Positions 26,477 to 34,763 of a stretch of DNA of 64,000 bases are shown piece after piece. The DNA lies in the NCBI GenBank assembly GCA_001931535.1, contig CP016211.1, positions 8,603,703 through 8,667,702 of the forward strand. The letters are read 5' to 3'. Every line of letters starts with the position of its first letter. The stretch's first letter is position 1. The DNA comes from Minicystis rosea (GTDB taxonomy: Bacteria > Myxococcota_A > Polyangia > Polyangiales > Polyangiaceae). The position numbers were made by a program, and so were the translations under genes. The notes under the pieces were generated by a model that had not been told where the DNA came from, ran no database searches, and was given only the letters and a program-made list of their open reading frames with translations.

Positions 26477-28725
26477 GCGCGAAGCTTTTCATCCCGCGAC
26501 GCGCGTTCCTCGCGAGCTTCGGGCTCGGTGCGGCGGCGCTCGCGGTGGGGCTCGCGCCCACGGAGGCCGAAGCGGCGCTCACGCCGCTGCCCAATGATGG
26601 AGGGCTGTCGCCGAGCGTGTTCATCCACGTGGCGCCGAGCGGGCTCGTGACCATCGTCTGCCATCGATCGGAGATGGGCCAAGGCATCAAGAGCTCGCTG
26701 CCGGTGCTCATCGCGGACGAGCTCGGCGCCGACATGGCGCAGGTGAAGATCCTCCAAGGGGACGGCGATCCGGCGTACGGCGATCAGAACACCGATGGAT
26801 CGACGAGCGTGCGGCGCATCTACGAGGCGATGCGGCGCGTGGGCGCGACGGCGCGGACGATGCTCGTGGCCGCGGCGGCGAAGAAATGGCGCGTGCCCGC
26901 GTCGGCCTGCGAGGCGCGGGATCACGCGGTGTTTCATGCGTCGAGCAAGCGTCGTCTCGGGTTCGGGGAGCTCGCGATCGAAGCGGCGAAGCTGCCGGTA
27001 CCGAAGCCGGCCGATGTGCTCCTGCGCCCGCGCGCGGAGCTCAAGCACGTGGGGACGGCGCTGCCACTGCTCGATGGACCGGACGTGGTCACGGGGCGCG
27101 CGGTGTACGGGGCCGACGTGCGGTTGCCGGGGATGTTGATCGCGGTGGTGGCGCGGCCGCCGGTGGTGGGCGGGAAGGTCGCGCAGTTCGACGGCGCGCG
27201 CGCGACGGCGATGCCGGGCGTGAAGCGCGTGGTGGAGCTGCCGGCACCGAAGGCGCCGTATGGGTTTCAGCCGCTCGGCGGTGTGGCGGTGATCGCGGAG
27301 AGCACGTGGGCGGCGATGCGCGGGCGCGATGCGCTCGACATCACGTGGGAGCACGGAGACAACGCGGGGTACGCGTCACCGAAGTATCGCGAGGCGCTCA
27401 CGGCGGCGGTGCGCGCGCCGGGCCAGGTGGTGCGCACGATCGGCGACGCCGATGCGGCGCTGGCGAAGGCGGCGCGCCGGATCGAGGCCGAGTATCACGT
27501 GCCGCACCTGGCCCATGCGGCGATGGAGCCTCCCGCCGCGGTGGCGCGCGTGACCGAGGGCGGCTGCGAGGTGTGGGCCTCGACGCAGAACCCGCAGAGC
27601 GCGCGGGCCGAGGTGGCGAAGGCGCTGGGGATCGATCCGACCAAGGTCGTGGTGCACGTGACGCTCCTCGGCGGCGGTTTCGGGCGGAAATCGAAGCCTG
27701 ATTTCATCGTCGAAGCGGCGCTCCTTTCGCGCGCGGTGGGCGCGCCGGTGCGGGTGCAGTGGACGCGCGAGGACGACATCCGCCACGGTTACTTCCATAC
27801 GACGAGCGCGCAGCGGCTCGTCGCGGGGCTCGACGAGCGTGGGAAGGTTGCGGCATGGCTGCATCGCGCGGCGTTCCCCTCGATTCAGTCGACGTTCAAG
27901 CCGAACGTCACGCACGCCGACGTGGGCGAGCTCCAGCAGGGGATGCTCGACTTCCCGCTCGCGATCCCCAACGTGCGCGGAGAGAACGGCGAGGCTCGCG
28001 CGCACGTGCGCATCGGGTGGATGCGATCGGTGTGCAACATCCACCATGCGTTCGCGATCGGGAGCTTCATCGACGAGATCGCGCATGCGCGCGGGGAGGA
28101 TCCGCGCGACGTGTGGCTCGAGATCATCGGCCCGAAGCGCTGGTTGGGGCTCGCGGATCTCGGGATCGAGAAGCTGCCGAACTATGGGCAGCCGATGGAT
28201 CAGCACCCGGTCGACACCGGGCGCCTGCGCGCGGTCGTGGAGCGGGTTACGGCGATCTCGGGTTGGGATGCGCGCAAGAAGACGGGGCGCGCGCTGGGCC
28301 TCGCGGCGCATCGGAGCTTCCTGTCCTATGTCGCGGTGGTGGTCTCGGTGACGCGCGACGCACGCGGCAAGGTGCACGTGGACGAGGCCTGGGTGGTGGT
28401 CGACGCGGGCACGGTGATCAACGCCGATCGGGTGCGATCGCAGATGGAGGGCGCGGTGCTCTTCGGGATGAGCCTCGCGTTGCGCAGCGCCATCACGGTG
28501 CGTGACGGCGCCATCGAGCAGAGCAACTTCCGCGACTACGCGGTGGCGCGCATCGGTGAGGCGCCGCGCGCGATTCACGTGGAGATCGTGCCGAGCGACG
28601 GCGCCCCTGGAGGCATCGGCGAGCCCGGTGTGCCGCCGGTGGCGCCGGCGATCGCCAATGCCGTGTTCGCGCTCACGGGCACGCGTGTGCGGGAGCTGCC
28701 GATGGTGAAGGCGGGGCTCGCATAG
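26473..28725 (+). CDS. Molybdopterin-cytosine-dinucleotide oxidoreductase, large subunit (IorB-like)
   Basis: A 750-aa protein. An N-terminal twin-arginine-like signal 'PRRAFLASFGLG' suggests Tat export. The aldehyde oxidase/xanthine dehydrogenase molybdenum-binding fold is indicated by 'SEMGQGIKSSLPVLIADELG', 'VTGRAVYGADVRLPGM', 'LLGGGFGRKSKPDF' and the near-C-terminal 'GAPGGIGEPGVPPVAPAIAN' with the catalytic Glu. It oxidises an N-heteroaromatic or aldehyde substrate by water-derived hydroxylation. Together with the Fe-S and diheme subunits it forms a three-part periplasmic enzyme. No XdhC-like maturation gene is seen in the window. Confidence 0.9.
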   Translation: MSAKLFIPRRAFLASFGLGAAALAVGLAPTEAEAALTPLPNDGGLSPSVFIHVAPSGLVTIVCHRSEMGQGIKSSLPVLIADELGADMAQVKILQGDGDPAYGDQNTDGSTSVRRIYEAMRRVGATARTMLVAAAAKKWRVPASACEARDHAVFHASSKRRLGFGELAIEAAKLPVPKPADVLLRPRAELKHVGTALPLLDGPDVVTGRAVYGADVRLPGMLIAVVARPPVVGGKVAQFDGARATAMPGVKRVVELPAPKAPYGFQPLGGVAVIAESTWAAMRGRDALDITWEHGDNAGYASPKYREALTAAVRAPGQVVRTIGDADAALAKAARRIEAEYHVPHLAHAAMEPPAAVARVTEGGCEVWASTQNPQSARAEVAKALGIDPTKVVVHVTLLGGGFGRKSKPDFIVEAALLSRAVGAPVRVQWTREDDIRHGYFHTTSAQRLVAGLDERGKVAAWLHRAAFPSIQSTFKPNVTHADVGELQQGMLDFPLAIPNVRGENGEARAHVRIGWMRSVCNIHHAFAIGSFIDEIAHARGEDPRDVWLEIIGPKRWLGLADLGIEKLPNYGQPMDQHPVDTGRLRAVVERVTAISGWDARKKTGRALGLAAHRSFLSYVAVVVSVTRDARGKVHVDEAWVVVDAGTVINADRVRSQMEGAVLFGMSLALRSAITVRDGAIEQSNFRDYAVARIGEAPRAIHVEIVPSDGAPGGIGEPGVPPVAPAIANAVFALTGTRVRELPMVKAGLA

Positions 28726-28772
28726 AAGGATTTCGGCGCGTGGCGCAGAGGTCGTTGCGTCGCGCGCCGCGA

Positions 28773-29786
28773 TCAATTCCCGTCCGACTCTCCCCAGACG
28801 AACCCGATGCGGAAGAGCTTCTGGATCATGTCGGCGACAGGCATGCTCGCGCCGTCGGGGAGGAGCTTGGCGAGGCGCTTCGCGCCTTCCTGAAAGGCGT
28901 CGGAGCCGGTGCTGTCGAACGTGTGGTAGACGAGCCGATCGATGCGCGCGAGCCGGGCGGCGAGGAGCTGGAGGATCGTCATCAAGACCTTGTTGCCGCC
29001 GAAGGCGCCCGTGCCCCAATGGCCGGTGTGAATCACGACCGCGGCGCCTTTCGCAGCGAGATCCGACTCGATGCGCGCGGCCGAGAAGCCCGTGGTAGCG
29101 GTGGTGAGGATGCTGCGAATCTCGTCGATGCTGTAGGCGCCGGTGCCGCCGGGCGGCGCGGCCATGGCGAGGATGTTCGAGAGGGTCGGCGGATCGAGCA
29201 CCGTGACGGCGCGACGGATGGCGTCCTCCGAGGCGCGCGCGAAGCGGTTGCCGTAGAGGCCGAGGGGGCGGCCTTCGAGGAGATCGGGATCGGTGGCGAA
29301 GGCGCAACGACGCTCGACGCCGCGGACGAGCACCGGTGTGGCGGCGTCGCCGTCGTGGGTGAGCGGAGCGAAGCGTGGATCGGGGCTCGCGCGGAGGTGC
29401 TCGCAGAGCGAGCCGAGCGCGGGATGCTCGAGCACCTGGAGCTCATCTTGGGCGAGGAGGGAGCCGCCGTAGGCCACGAAGAGCTGAGGGTCGGCGAAGT
29501 TGAGGTACCATTCGACGGTGGGCGGAGAGCTCTTGGGGAGAGGCTCGTAGCCGAAGACGTCCTCGCGCATCTCGACGGTAGGCGCGGCGGCGGGCAGGTG
29601 ATCGCCGAGCGGCATGGCGTGATGTCGCGAGAAGACGAGGGCGCCTTGTGGAGGCCTGCTCGGCGGGCTCGACAGCGCGTACACGAGCTGCTTGTGCTTG
29701 TGCGTGAAGCGCGGCGGGTGCGCGGCCACGAGCGCCGCGGCGTCGAAGGTGTGGCGGACGATGAGGGAGGGATCTTCGATCGTCAT
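28773..29786 (-). CDS. Poly(ADP-ribose) glycohydrolase-like protein
   Basis: A 337-aa protein. Motifs resemble the PARG macrodomain-type hydrolase: 'VEWYLNFADPQLFVAYGG' then 'LLAQDELQVLEHPAL' near residue 115, comparable to the GGG...QEE catalytic loop but with Asp in the first Glu place; 'HTGHWGTGAFGGNKVLMTIL' near 260, comparable to NWGCGAFGGD; and 'VYHTFD' comparable to YTFG. PARG cleaves ribose-ribose bonds of ADP-ribose polymers and modified ends. ATG 29786. It is divergent from the kinase/Thg1-like genes. The likeness is based on motifs only, and the substrate is unknown. Confidence 0.6.
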   Translation of the reverse strand: MTIEDPSLIVRHTFDAAALVAAHPPRFTHKHKQLVYALSSPPSRPPQGALVFSRHHAMPLGDHLPAAAPTVEMREDVFGYEPLPKSSPPTVEWYLNFADPQLFVAYGGSLLAQDELQVLEHPALGSLCEHLRASPDPRFAPLTHDGDAATPVLVRGVERRCAFATDPDLLEGRPLGLYGNRFARASEDAIRRAVTVLDPPTLSNILAMAAPPGGTGAYSIDEIRSILTTATTGFSAARIESDLAAKGAAVVIHTGHWGTGAFGGNKVLMTILQLLAARLARIDRLVYHTFDSTGSDAFQEGAKRLAKLLPDGASMPVADMIQKLFRIGFVWGESDGN

Positions 29787-29886
29787 GGGGAGATGGTGAC
29801 GCTGCGACCCGGATGAGCACAAGCAAGAGGTGCAGTAGGCACGGGCTCGTCTCGCGGATCGATCTCCGCCGTGCTTCACTCGCTCC

Positions 29887-30372
29887 GTGTCGATCGCAGC
29901 GCTGGAGGTCGTCGTGCTCATCGGGATACCCGCATCTGGGAAGAGCACGTTCCATCGCCGGCGCCTGGCTGCGACGCACGCGCTCGTGAGCAAGGATTTG
30001 TTCCCCAACGCGCGGAACCGTGACGCGCGGCAAGCTCGTCTCCTCGAAGAGGCGCTGTCCGAAGGGCGATCGGTGACGGTCGACAACACGAGCCCGACCG
30101 TCGAGGAGCGGGCGGCGCTCATCGCGATCGCGCGGCGCCACGAGGCGCGCGTGGTGGGCTATTACTTCGCGACACCGATGGCGGACGCGCTTGCGCGCAA
30201 CGCTCGGCGCGAGGGGCGGGCGCGGGTTCCCGACGTCGGGGTGTTCGCCATCGCCAAGAAAATGCACCGCCCGAGCCGCGCGGAAGGCTTCGACGCGCTG
30301 TACTGCGTGCGCGTCGTGGGCGACGATTTCGCGATCGAGGAGTGGAAGGAAGACATCGATGAAGCTCGCTGA
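29887..30372 (+). CDS. Polynucleotide-kinase-like P-loop ATPase
   Basis: A 161-aa protein starting at GTG 29887. Walker A 'GIPASGKSTF', later 'VTVDNTSPTVEERAAL' (the DNTN region of PNK-type kinases), 'LARNARREG' and 'VPDVGVFAIAKKMHRPSRAEGF'. This is the kinase half of T4 PNK/PNKP, which phosphorylates 5'-OH ends of RNA or DNA; no phosphatase domain is present. It overlaps the next gene by 14 bp, so they form an operon. Alternative: a small-molecule kinase of the same fold. Confidence 0.75.
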   Translation: MSIAALEVVVLIGIPASGKSTFHRRRLAATHALVSKDLFPNARNRDARQARLLEEALSEGRSVTVDNTSPTVEERAALIAIARRHEARVVGYYFATPMADALARNARREGRARVPDVGVFAIAKKMHRPSRAEGFDALYCVRVVGDDFAIEEWKEDIDEAR

Positions 30373-31135
30373 GCTCGAGGCTCGGATGCGCCGTGGGGAG
30401 TATTTCCACGCGCTGCGCGTCCTCGAGGGGATGTACATCGTGGTACGGGTGGACGGCCGATCGTTCTCGCGGCTCACCGAGCGGACCTGCGAGAAGCCCT
30501 TCGATCCGAAGTTCCATCAGCGCATGACCGACACGGCCAAGGCGCTGCTCTCGTCGCTTCAAGGGACGTATGCGTACACGGAGAGCGACGAGATCTCCGT
30601 GCTCCTACCGCGCGACAGCGACCTCTTCGATCGCGAGGTGGAGAAGCTCGTGTCCATCGCCGCCGGCGCCGCGAGCGCGCACATGTCGCTCGCCATGGGC
30701 GAGCCGGTGGAGTTCGACGCGCGCCTCTGGGTCGGCGCGCGCCGTGCGGACGTGGTCGATTACTTCCGCTGGCGCCAAGCGGACGCCACGCGCTGCGCGC
30801 TCAACGGCCACTGCTACTGGATGCTCCGCAACGAGGGCAAGAGCGTGGGCGAGGCGACACGCGCGCTGCTCGGGATGAGCGTGTCGAAGAAGAACGAGCT
30901 CTTGTTCTCGCGCGGGATCAACTTCAACGACGTGCCGAGCTGGCAGCGCCGCGGCTCGGGGATCTACTGGGACATGGTGACGAAGACCGGGAAGAACCCC
31001 AAGACCGGCGCCGAGGTGGTCGTGAACCGGAGGCGCCTGCGCGTCGATGGGGACCTGCCGATGAAGGAGACGTACGGGAAGTTCGTGACGCGCTTCCTCA
31101 AGGAGCACGGCGAGGAGGAGCCGGCCTCGCGGTAG
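30359..31135 (+). CDS. Thg1-like protein (3'-5' polymerase)
   Basis: A 258-aa protein. 'RVDGRSFSRLTE' with 'KPFDPKFHQRM' and 'AYTESDEIS' (metal-binding Asp and Asp/Glu) are characteristic of Thg1/TLP enzymes, which add nucleotides to 5'-ends of tRNA in the 3'-5' direction. Bacterial TLPs, including one from Myxococcus, repair 5'-truncated tRNAs. ATG 30359 follows GGAAGGAAG. Overlap with the kinase gene suggests an RNA-repair pair: the kinase restores 5'-phosphates and the TLP rebuilds the end. Confidence 0.9.
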   Translation: MKLAELEARMRRGEYFHALRVLEGMYIVVRVDGRSFSRLTERTCEKPFDPKFHQRMTDTAKALLSSLQGTYAYTESDEISVLLPRDSDLFDREVEKLVSIAAGAASAHMSLAMGEPVEFDARLWVGARRADVVDYFRWRQADATRCALNGHCYWMLRNEGKSVGEATRALLGMSVSKKNELLFSRGINFNDVPSWQRRGSGIYWDMVTKTGKNPKTGAEVVVNRRRLRVDGDLPMKETYGKFVTRFLKEHGEEEPASR

Positions 31136-31489
31136 GCTTTACGTCGTGGTGCGGCCGCGCGCGAGGATGGCCTCGACATGGAGGGATGCGGCGCGGGTGA
31201 CGTCGCGTGCGGCGACGCCCTGAACAAGCGCGATCGATGGTGCGAGCGCGACCGAGCGCCGCTCGCGAAGCTCCGCGGCGACGAAATCGATCGGGTGGGA
31301 AGAGTGCGTGTTTTCCCATGGAACGATGGGTTTTGCGCGCGCATTGCCGCGGACGGACAACCCGAACGGAGCACGAGGGAGACCATGACGCGGCAGGCGC
31401 GCGCCCGCGTCCGGCGGCGCGCCTTGACCCCCTGACACAGGGTGACTACATGCCGCGCCCGACCCCTACCTCTTCCAGGAGCAGATCCG
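31136..31489. other. Intergenic region upstream of the glycolytic operon
   Basis: A 354-bp stretch. A minus-strand open frame (31139-31438) is Arg/Ala-rich but its tail 'SVALAPSIALVQGVAARDV' is protein-like; I do not annotate it without further support. The end close to 31490 probably holds the gap promoter, though no clear -35/-10 pair is visible. Confidence 0.4.
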
Positions 31490-32509
31490 ATGGCGACGAA
31501 GATCGCGATCAACGGTTTCGGCAGGATTGGGCGGTGCATCGTGCGCGCGGCAGCCGAGCGCGGCGTCACCGACCTCGAGCTGGTCGCAATCAACGACCTG
31601 ACCGACGCGAAGACCCTCGCCCACCTGCTCAAGTACGACTCGGTTCATCGCGAGTTCAAGGGCGCGGCCATCGGACACACCGACAAGACGATCACCATCG
31701 GCAACCAGACCGTCCAGGTCCTCGCCGTGAAGGATCCGGCGGAGCTGCCGTGGAAGGCGCTCGGCGTCGACATCGTCCTCGAGTGCACCGGCCTCTTCAC
31801 CGACAAGGCCAAGGCGGCCGCGCACCTCTCCGCGGGCGCGAAGCGCGTGCTCATCAGCGCGCCGGCCAAGGGCCACGATCTCACGGTGGTCATGGGCGTG
31901 AACGAAGGGCTGTACGATCCGGCGAAGCACACCGTGATCTCCAACGGCTCGTGCACGACCAACTGTCTCGCGCCCGTCGCCAAGGTCATGCTCGACAACT
32001 TCGGCGTGGTCCGCGGCCTGATGACGACCATCCACTCGTACACCAACGATCAGCACATCCTCGACGTGCCGCATCGCAAGGGCGATCTCCGCCGCGCGCG
32101 CGCCGCGGCGCTGAGCATGATCCCGTCGAGCACCGGCGCGGCCAAGGCGCTCGCCGAGGTCATCCCGGAGCTCAAGGGCAAGTTCGACGGGCTCGCGGTG
32201 CGCGTGCCGACGCCGGACGTGTCGCTCGTCGATCTGACGCTGGAGACCGAGAAGCCGATCACCAAGGAAGCCATCCACGCGGCCATGAAGCAGGCCGCCC
32301 AGGGCTCGATGAAGGGCATCCTCGGGTACACCGAGGAGGAGCTCGTCTCGGGTGATTACATCGGCAACCCGCACTCGAGCATCTTCGACGCGACGATGAC
32401 GCAGGTGCTCGGCGATCGGTTCGCCAAGATCTTCTCCTGGTACGACAACGAGATGGGCTTCTCGAACCGCATGGTCGATCTCGCCCTCATGGTCGCGAAG
32501 AAGGGCTGA
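31490..32509 (+). CDS. gap: Glyceraldehyde-3-phosphate dehydrogenase
   Basis: A 339-aa protein. N-terminal NAD-binding 'INGFGRIGRC', catalytic 'SNGSCTTNCLAPV' with the active-site Cys, and C-terminal 'WYDNEMGFSNRM'. It catalyses G3P + NAD + phosphate to 1,3-bisphosphoglycerate. ATG 31490 has AGGAG at normal distance; an upstream in-frame ATG is less convincing. First of the gap-pgk-tpiA glycolytic cluster, 29 bp before pgk. Confidence 0.97.
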   Translation: MATKIAINGFGRIGRCIVRAAAERGVTDLELVAINDLTDAKTLAHLLKYDSVHREFKGAAIGHTDKTITIGNQTVQVLAVKDPAELPWKALGVDIVLECTGLFTDKAKAAAHLSAGAKRVLISAPAKGHDLTVVMGVNEGLYDPAKHTVISNGSCTTNCLAPVAKVMLDNFGVVRGLMTTIHSYTNDQHILDVPHRKGDLRRARAAALSMIPSSTGAAKALAEVIPELKGKFDGLAVRVPTPDVSLVDLTLETEKPITKEAIHAAMKQAAQGSMKGILGYTEEELVSGDYIGNPHSSIFDATMTQVLGDRFAKIFSWYDNEMGFSNRMVDLALMVAKKG

Positions 32510-32538
32510 GCGCTCCACGCAGCGCACAGGAGGTCACC

Positions 32539-33768
32539 ATGAAGCTCAATGGCATTCGCTGGGTCGACGATCTGATCAAGGCGGACGGCGGGGTTTCGGG
32601 CAAGCGCGTGTTCGTGCGGGTCGACTTCAACGTCCCCATGGACAAGAAGTCGGGCAACATCACCGACGACGCCCGCATCCGCGAAGCGATCCCCACCATC
32701 AAGGCCCTGATGGATGCAGGGGCCAAGGTGATCCTCGCGTCGCACCTCGGCCGCCCCAAGCCGGGCAAGCGCGAAGGCCTGTCGATGGAGACGGCCGGCC
32801 TTCGCCTCGCCGAGCTGACGGGCTACGAGGTGCTCGTCCCCGACGACTGCGTCGGCGACGCGCCCAAGAAGGTGATCCACGATCTGCGCGCCGGGCAGGT
32901 GTGCCTCCTCGAGAACCTCCGCTTCCACGAGGAAGAGGAGAAGGACGACGAGACCTTCGCCAAGCAGCTCGCGGAGCTCGCGGACGTGTACATCGACGAC
33001 GCGTTCGGCGCGGTCCACCGCGCCCACGCGTCGGTGCACGCGCTCCCGCGGCTGATGCGGGTGCGCGGCGCGGGCTTCCTCCTGAAGAAGGAGCTCGAGA
33101 GCCTGAGCCGCCTCACCGAGCGGCCCGAGAAGCCGTACGTGGCGGTGCTCGGCGGCGCCAAGGTGTCGGACAAGATCGACGTGGTCGAGGCGCTCCTCGG
33201 CGTGGTCGACACGCTCGCCATCGGCGGCGCCATGGCCAACACGTTCCTCGCGGCGCAGGGCAAGAACATGCAGAAGAGCCGCGTCGAGGAGGACAAGCTC
33301 GCGCTCGCGCGCACGATCCTTCAGAAGGCGCGCGACAAGGGTGTGGAGGTGCTCCTGCCGGTCGACGTGGTGGTGGCCTCGGGCCTCGACGCGACGAGCG
33401 GCGAAGGCGTGAGCGCCGATCGCGTGCCCGAAGGCACGATGGCGCTCGACGTGGGGCCGCGGACGGTCGACCTCTTCTCGAAGGCCGTGGAGAAGGCGAA
33501 GACGGTGTTCTGGAACGGGCCGATGGGCCTCTTCGAGACGCCGGCGTTCGCCGATGGAACGATGGGCCTCGCGCGTCGCATGAGCAAAGCGCCGGGCTTC
33601 ACGGTGGTCGGCGGCGGCGACAGCGCGGCCGCGGTGAAGCAGGCCGGCGAAGAAGTGGCCAAGGGCTTCAAGCACATCTCCACCGGCGGCGGCGCTTCGC
33701 TCGAGCTCATCGAGGGCAAGAAGCTCCCCGGCGTCGAGGCGCTCCGTTACTCCGAAGGTGCTGCATGA
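32539..33768 (+). CDS. pgk: Phosphoglycerate kinase
   Basis: A 409-aa protein. 'RVDFNVPMD' near the N-terminus, 'SHLGRPKPGKREG', 'LGGAKVSDKIDV' and the C-terminal 'VGGGDSAAAV' and 'HISTGGGASLEL' signatures. Transfers phosphate from 1,3-bisphosphoglycerate to ADP. Strong AGGAGGT ribosome site just upstream. Overlaps tpiA by 4 bp. No tpi fusion is present. Confidence 0.97.
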   Translation: MKLNGIRWVDDLIKADGGVSGKRVFVRVDFNVPMDKKSGNITDDARIREAIPTIKALMDAGAKVILASHLGRPKPGKREGLSMETAGLRLAELTGYEVLVPDDCVGDAPKKVIHDLRAGQVCLLENLRFHEEEEKDDETFAKQLAELADVYIDDAFGAVHRAHASVHALPRLMRVRGAGFLLKKELESLSRLTERPEKPYVAVLGGAKVSDKIDVVEALLGVVDTLAIGGAMANTFLAAQGKNMQKSRVEEDKLALARTILQKARDKGVEVLLPVDVVVASGLDATSGEGVSADRVPEGTMALDVGPRTVDLFSKAVEKAKTVFWNGPMGLFETPAFADGTMGLARRMSKAPGFTVVGGGDSAAAVKQAGEEVAKGFKHISTGGGASLELIEGKKLPGVEALRYSEGAA

Positions 33769-34565
33769 CGCCGGATCGTAGGCCGCTCATCGCGGGGAAT
33801 TGGAAGATGAACGCGGGCGGACAGGATGCGTGTCCGCTCGCCGCCGCGGTGGCCAAGAGCGCGCGTGAAGCGGATCGGGTCGACGTGCTCGTCGCCCCGC
33901 CGTTCACCGGCCTCGCGGCCGTGGCGCACGAGCTCGACGAGGCCAAGAGCAAGGTCGGGATCGCCGCCCAGAACATGCACGCGGAGGCGTCCGGCGCGTT
34001 CACGGGCGAGATCTCGGCGGCCATGCTCAAGGACGCGGGGGCCACGTGGGTGATCCTCGGTCACAGCGAGCGGCGCCAGCTCTTCGGCGAGACCGACGAG
34101 GACGTGGCGCGCAAGGTCGCGACCGCGCACGGCGCGCAGCTCCGCCCGATCGTCTGCGTGGGCGAGACGCTGGAGCAGCGCGAAGCCGGGCAGACACTGG
34201 CCGTGGTCGAGCGGCAGGTGCGCGCGGTGCTCGACGAGCTCGGGAAACACCCGGGTTTCGGTGCGATCGCGTACGAGCCCGTGTGGGCCATCGGCACCGG
34301 CAAGGTGGCCAAGCCGGAGGACGCGCAGGAAGTCCACGCCATGATCCGCGGGCTCCTCGGCCAAGGCTCGGAAGAGCTCGCTCGGTCGACCCGGATCCTC
34401 TACGGCGGCAGCGTGAAAGCCGACAACGCCGAGGGCCTCCTCGGCCAGACGGACATCGACGGCGCCCTCGTGGGCGGGGCCTCGCTGGACCCGGCTGGGT
34501 TCGGCAAGATCGTCGAGGCCGCCCAGAGCATCGCGCTTCGATTTGCAGAAGCCGCACAGAGCTGA
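33765..34565 (+). CDS. tpiA: Triose-phosphate isomerase
   Basis: A 266-aa protein, slightly longer than the typical 250. 'LIAGNWKMN' (Lys in the phosphate site), 'VILGHSERR' (catalytic His), 'YEPVWAIGTGK' (catalytic Glu) and 'LYGGSVKADNA'. Interconverts DHAP and G3P. ATG overlaps the pgk stop. No rho-independent terminator is seen in the next 200 bp. Confidence 0.97.
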   Translation: MTPDRRPLIAGNWKMNAGGQDACPLAAAVAKSAREADRVDVLVAPPFTGLAAVAHELDEAKSKVGIAAQNMHAEASGAFTGEISAAMLKDAGATWVILGHSERRQLFGETDEDVARKVATAHGAQLRPIVCVGETLEQREAGQTLAVVERQVRAVLDELGKHPGFGAIAYEPVWAIGTGKVAKPEDAQEVHAMIRGLLGQGSEELARSTRILYGGSVKADNAEGLLGQTDIDGALVGGASLDPAGFGKIVEAAQSIALRFAEAAQS

Positions 34566-34763
34566 ATCACCGGCGCGAGCTCCGCGCACGAAGCACGCGA
34601 TGTCACCGGAAGGCGGCTCGTGGTCGTTCGTTGGAGCTCAAACGAATCGCCGCGCAATCCTCGAACGACAACCCGCCTTCTCACGTCCTCGTGCGCGTAT
34701 GCGGTCTCGCGGAGATCGCTTACGCGCAGGGAAGGACGCGCGCCGAGCCGCTGAAGATCTCGC

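Noticed and set aside
31139..31438. Minus-strand 99-aa ORF upstream of gap
   Set aside because: Part of the sequence looks protein-like, but there is no ribosome site, family match or conserved neighbour; left unannotated.
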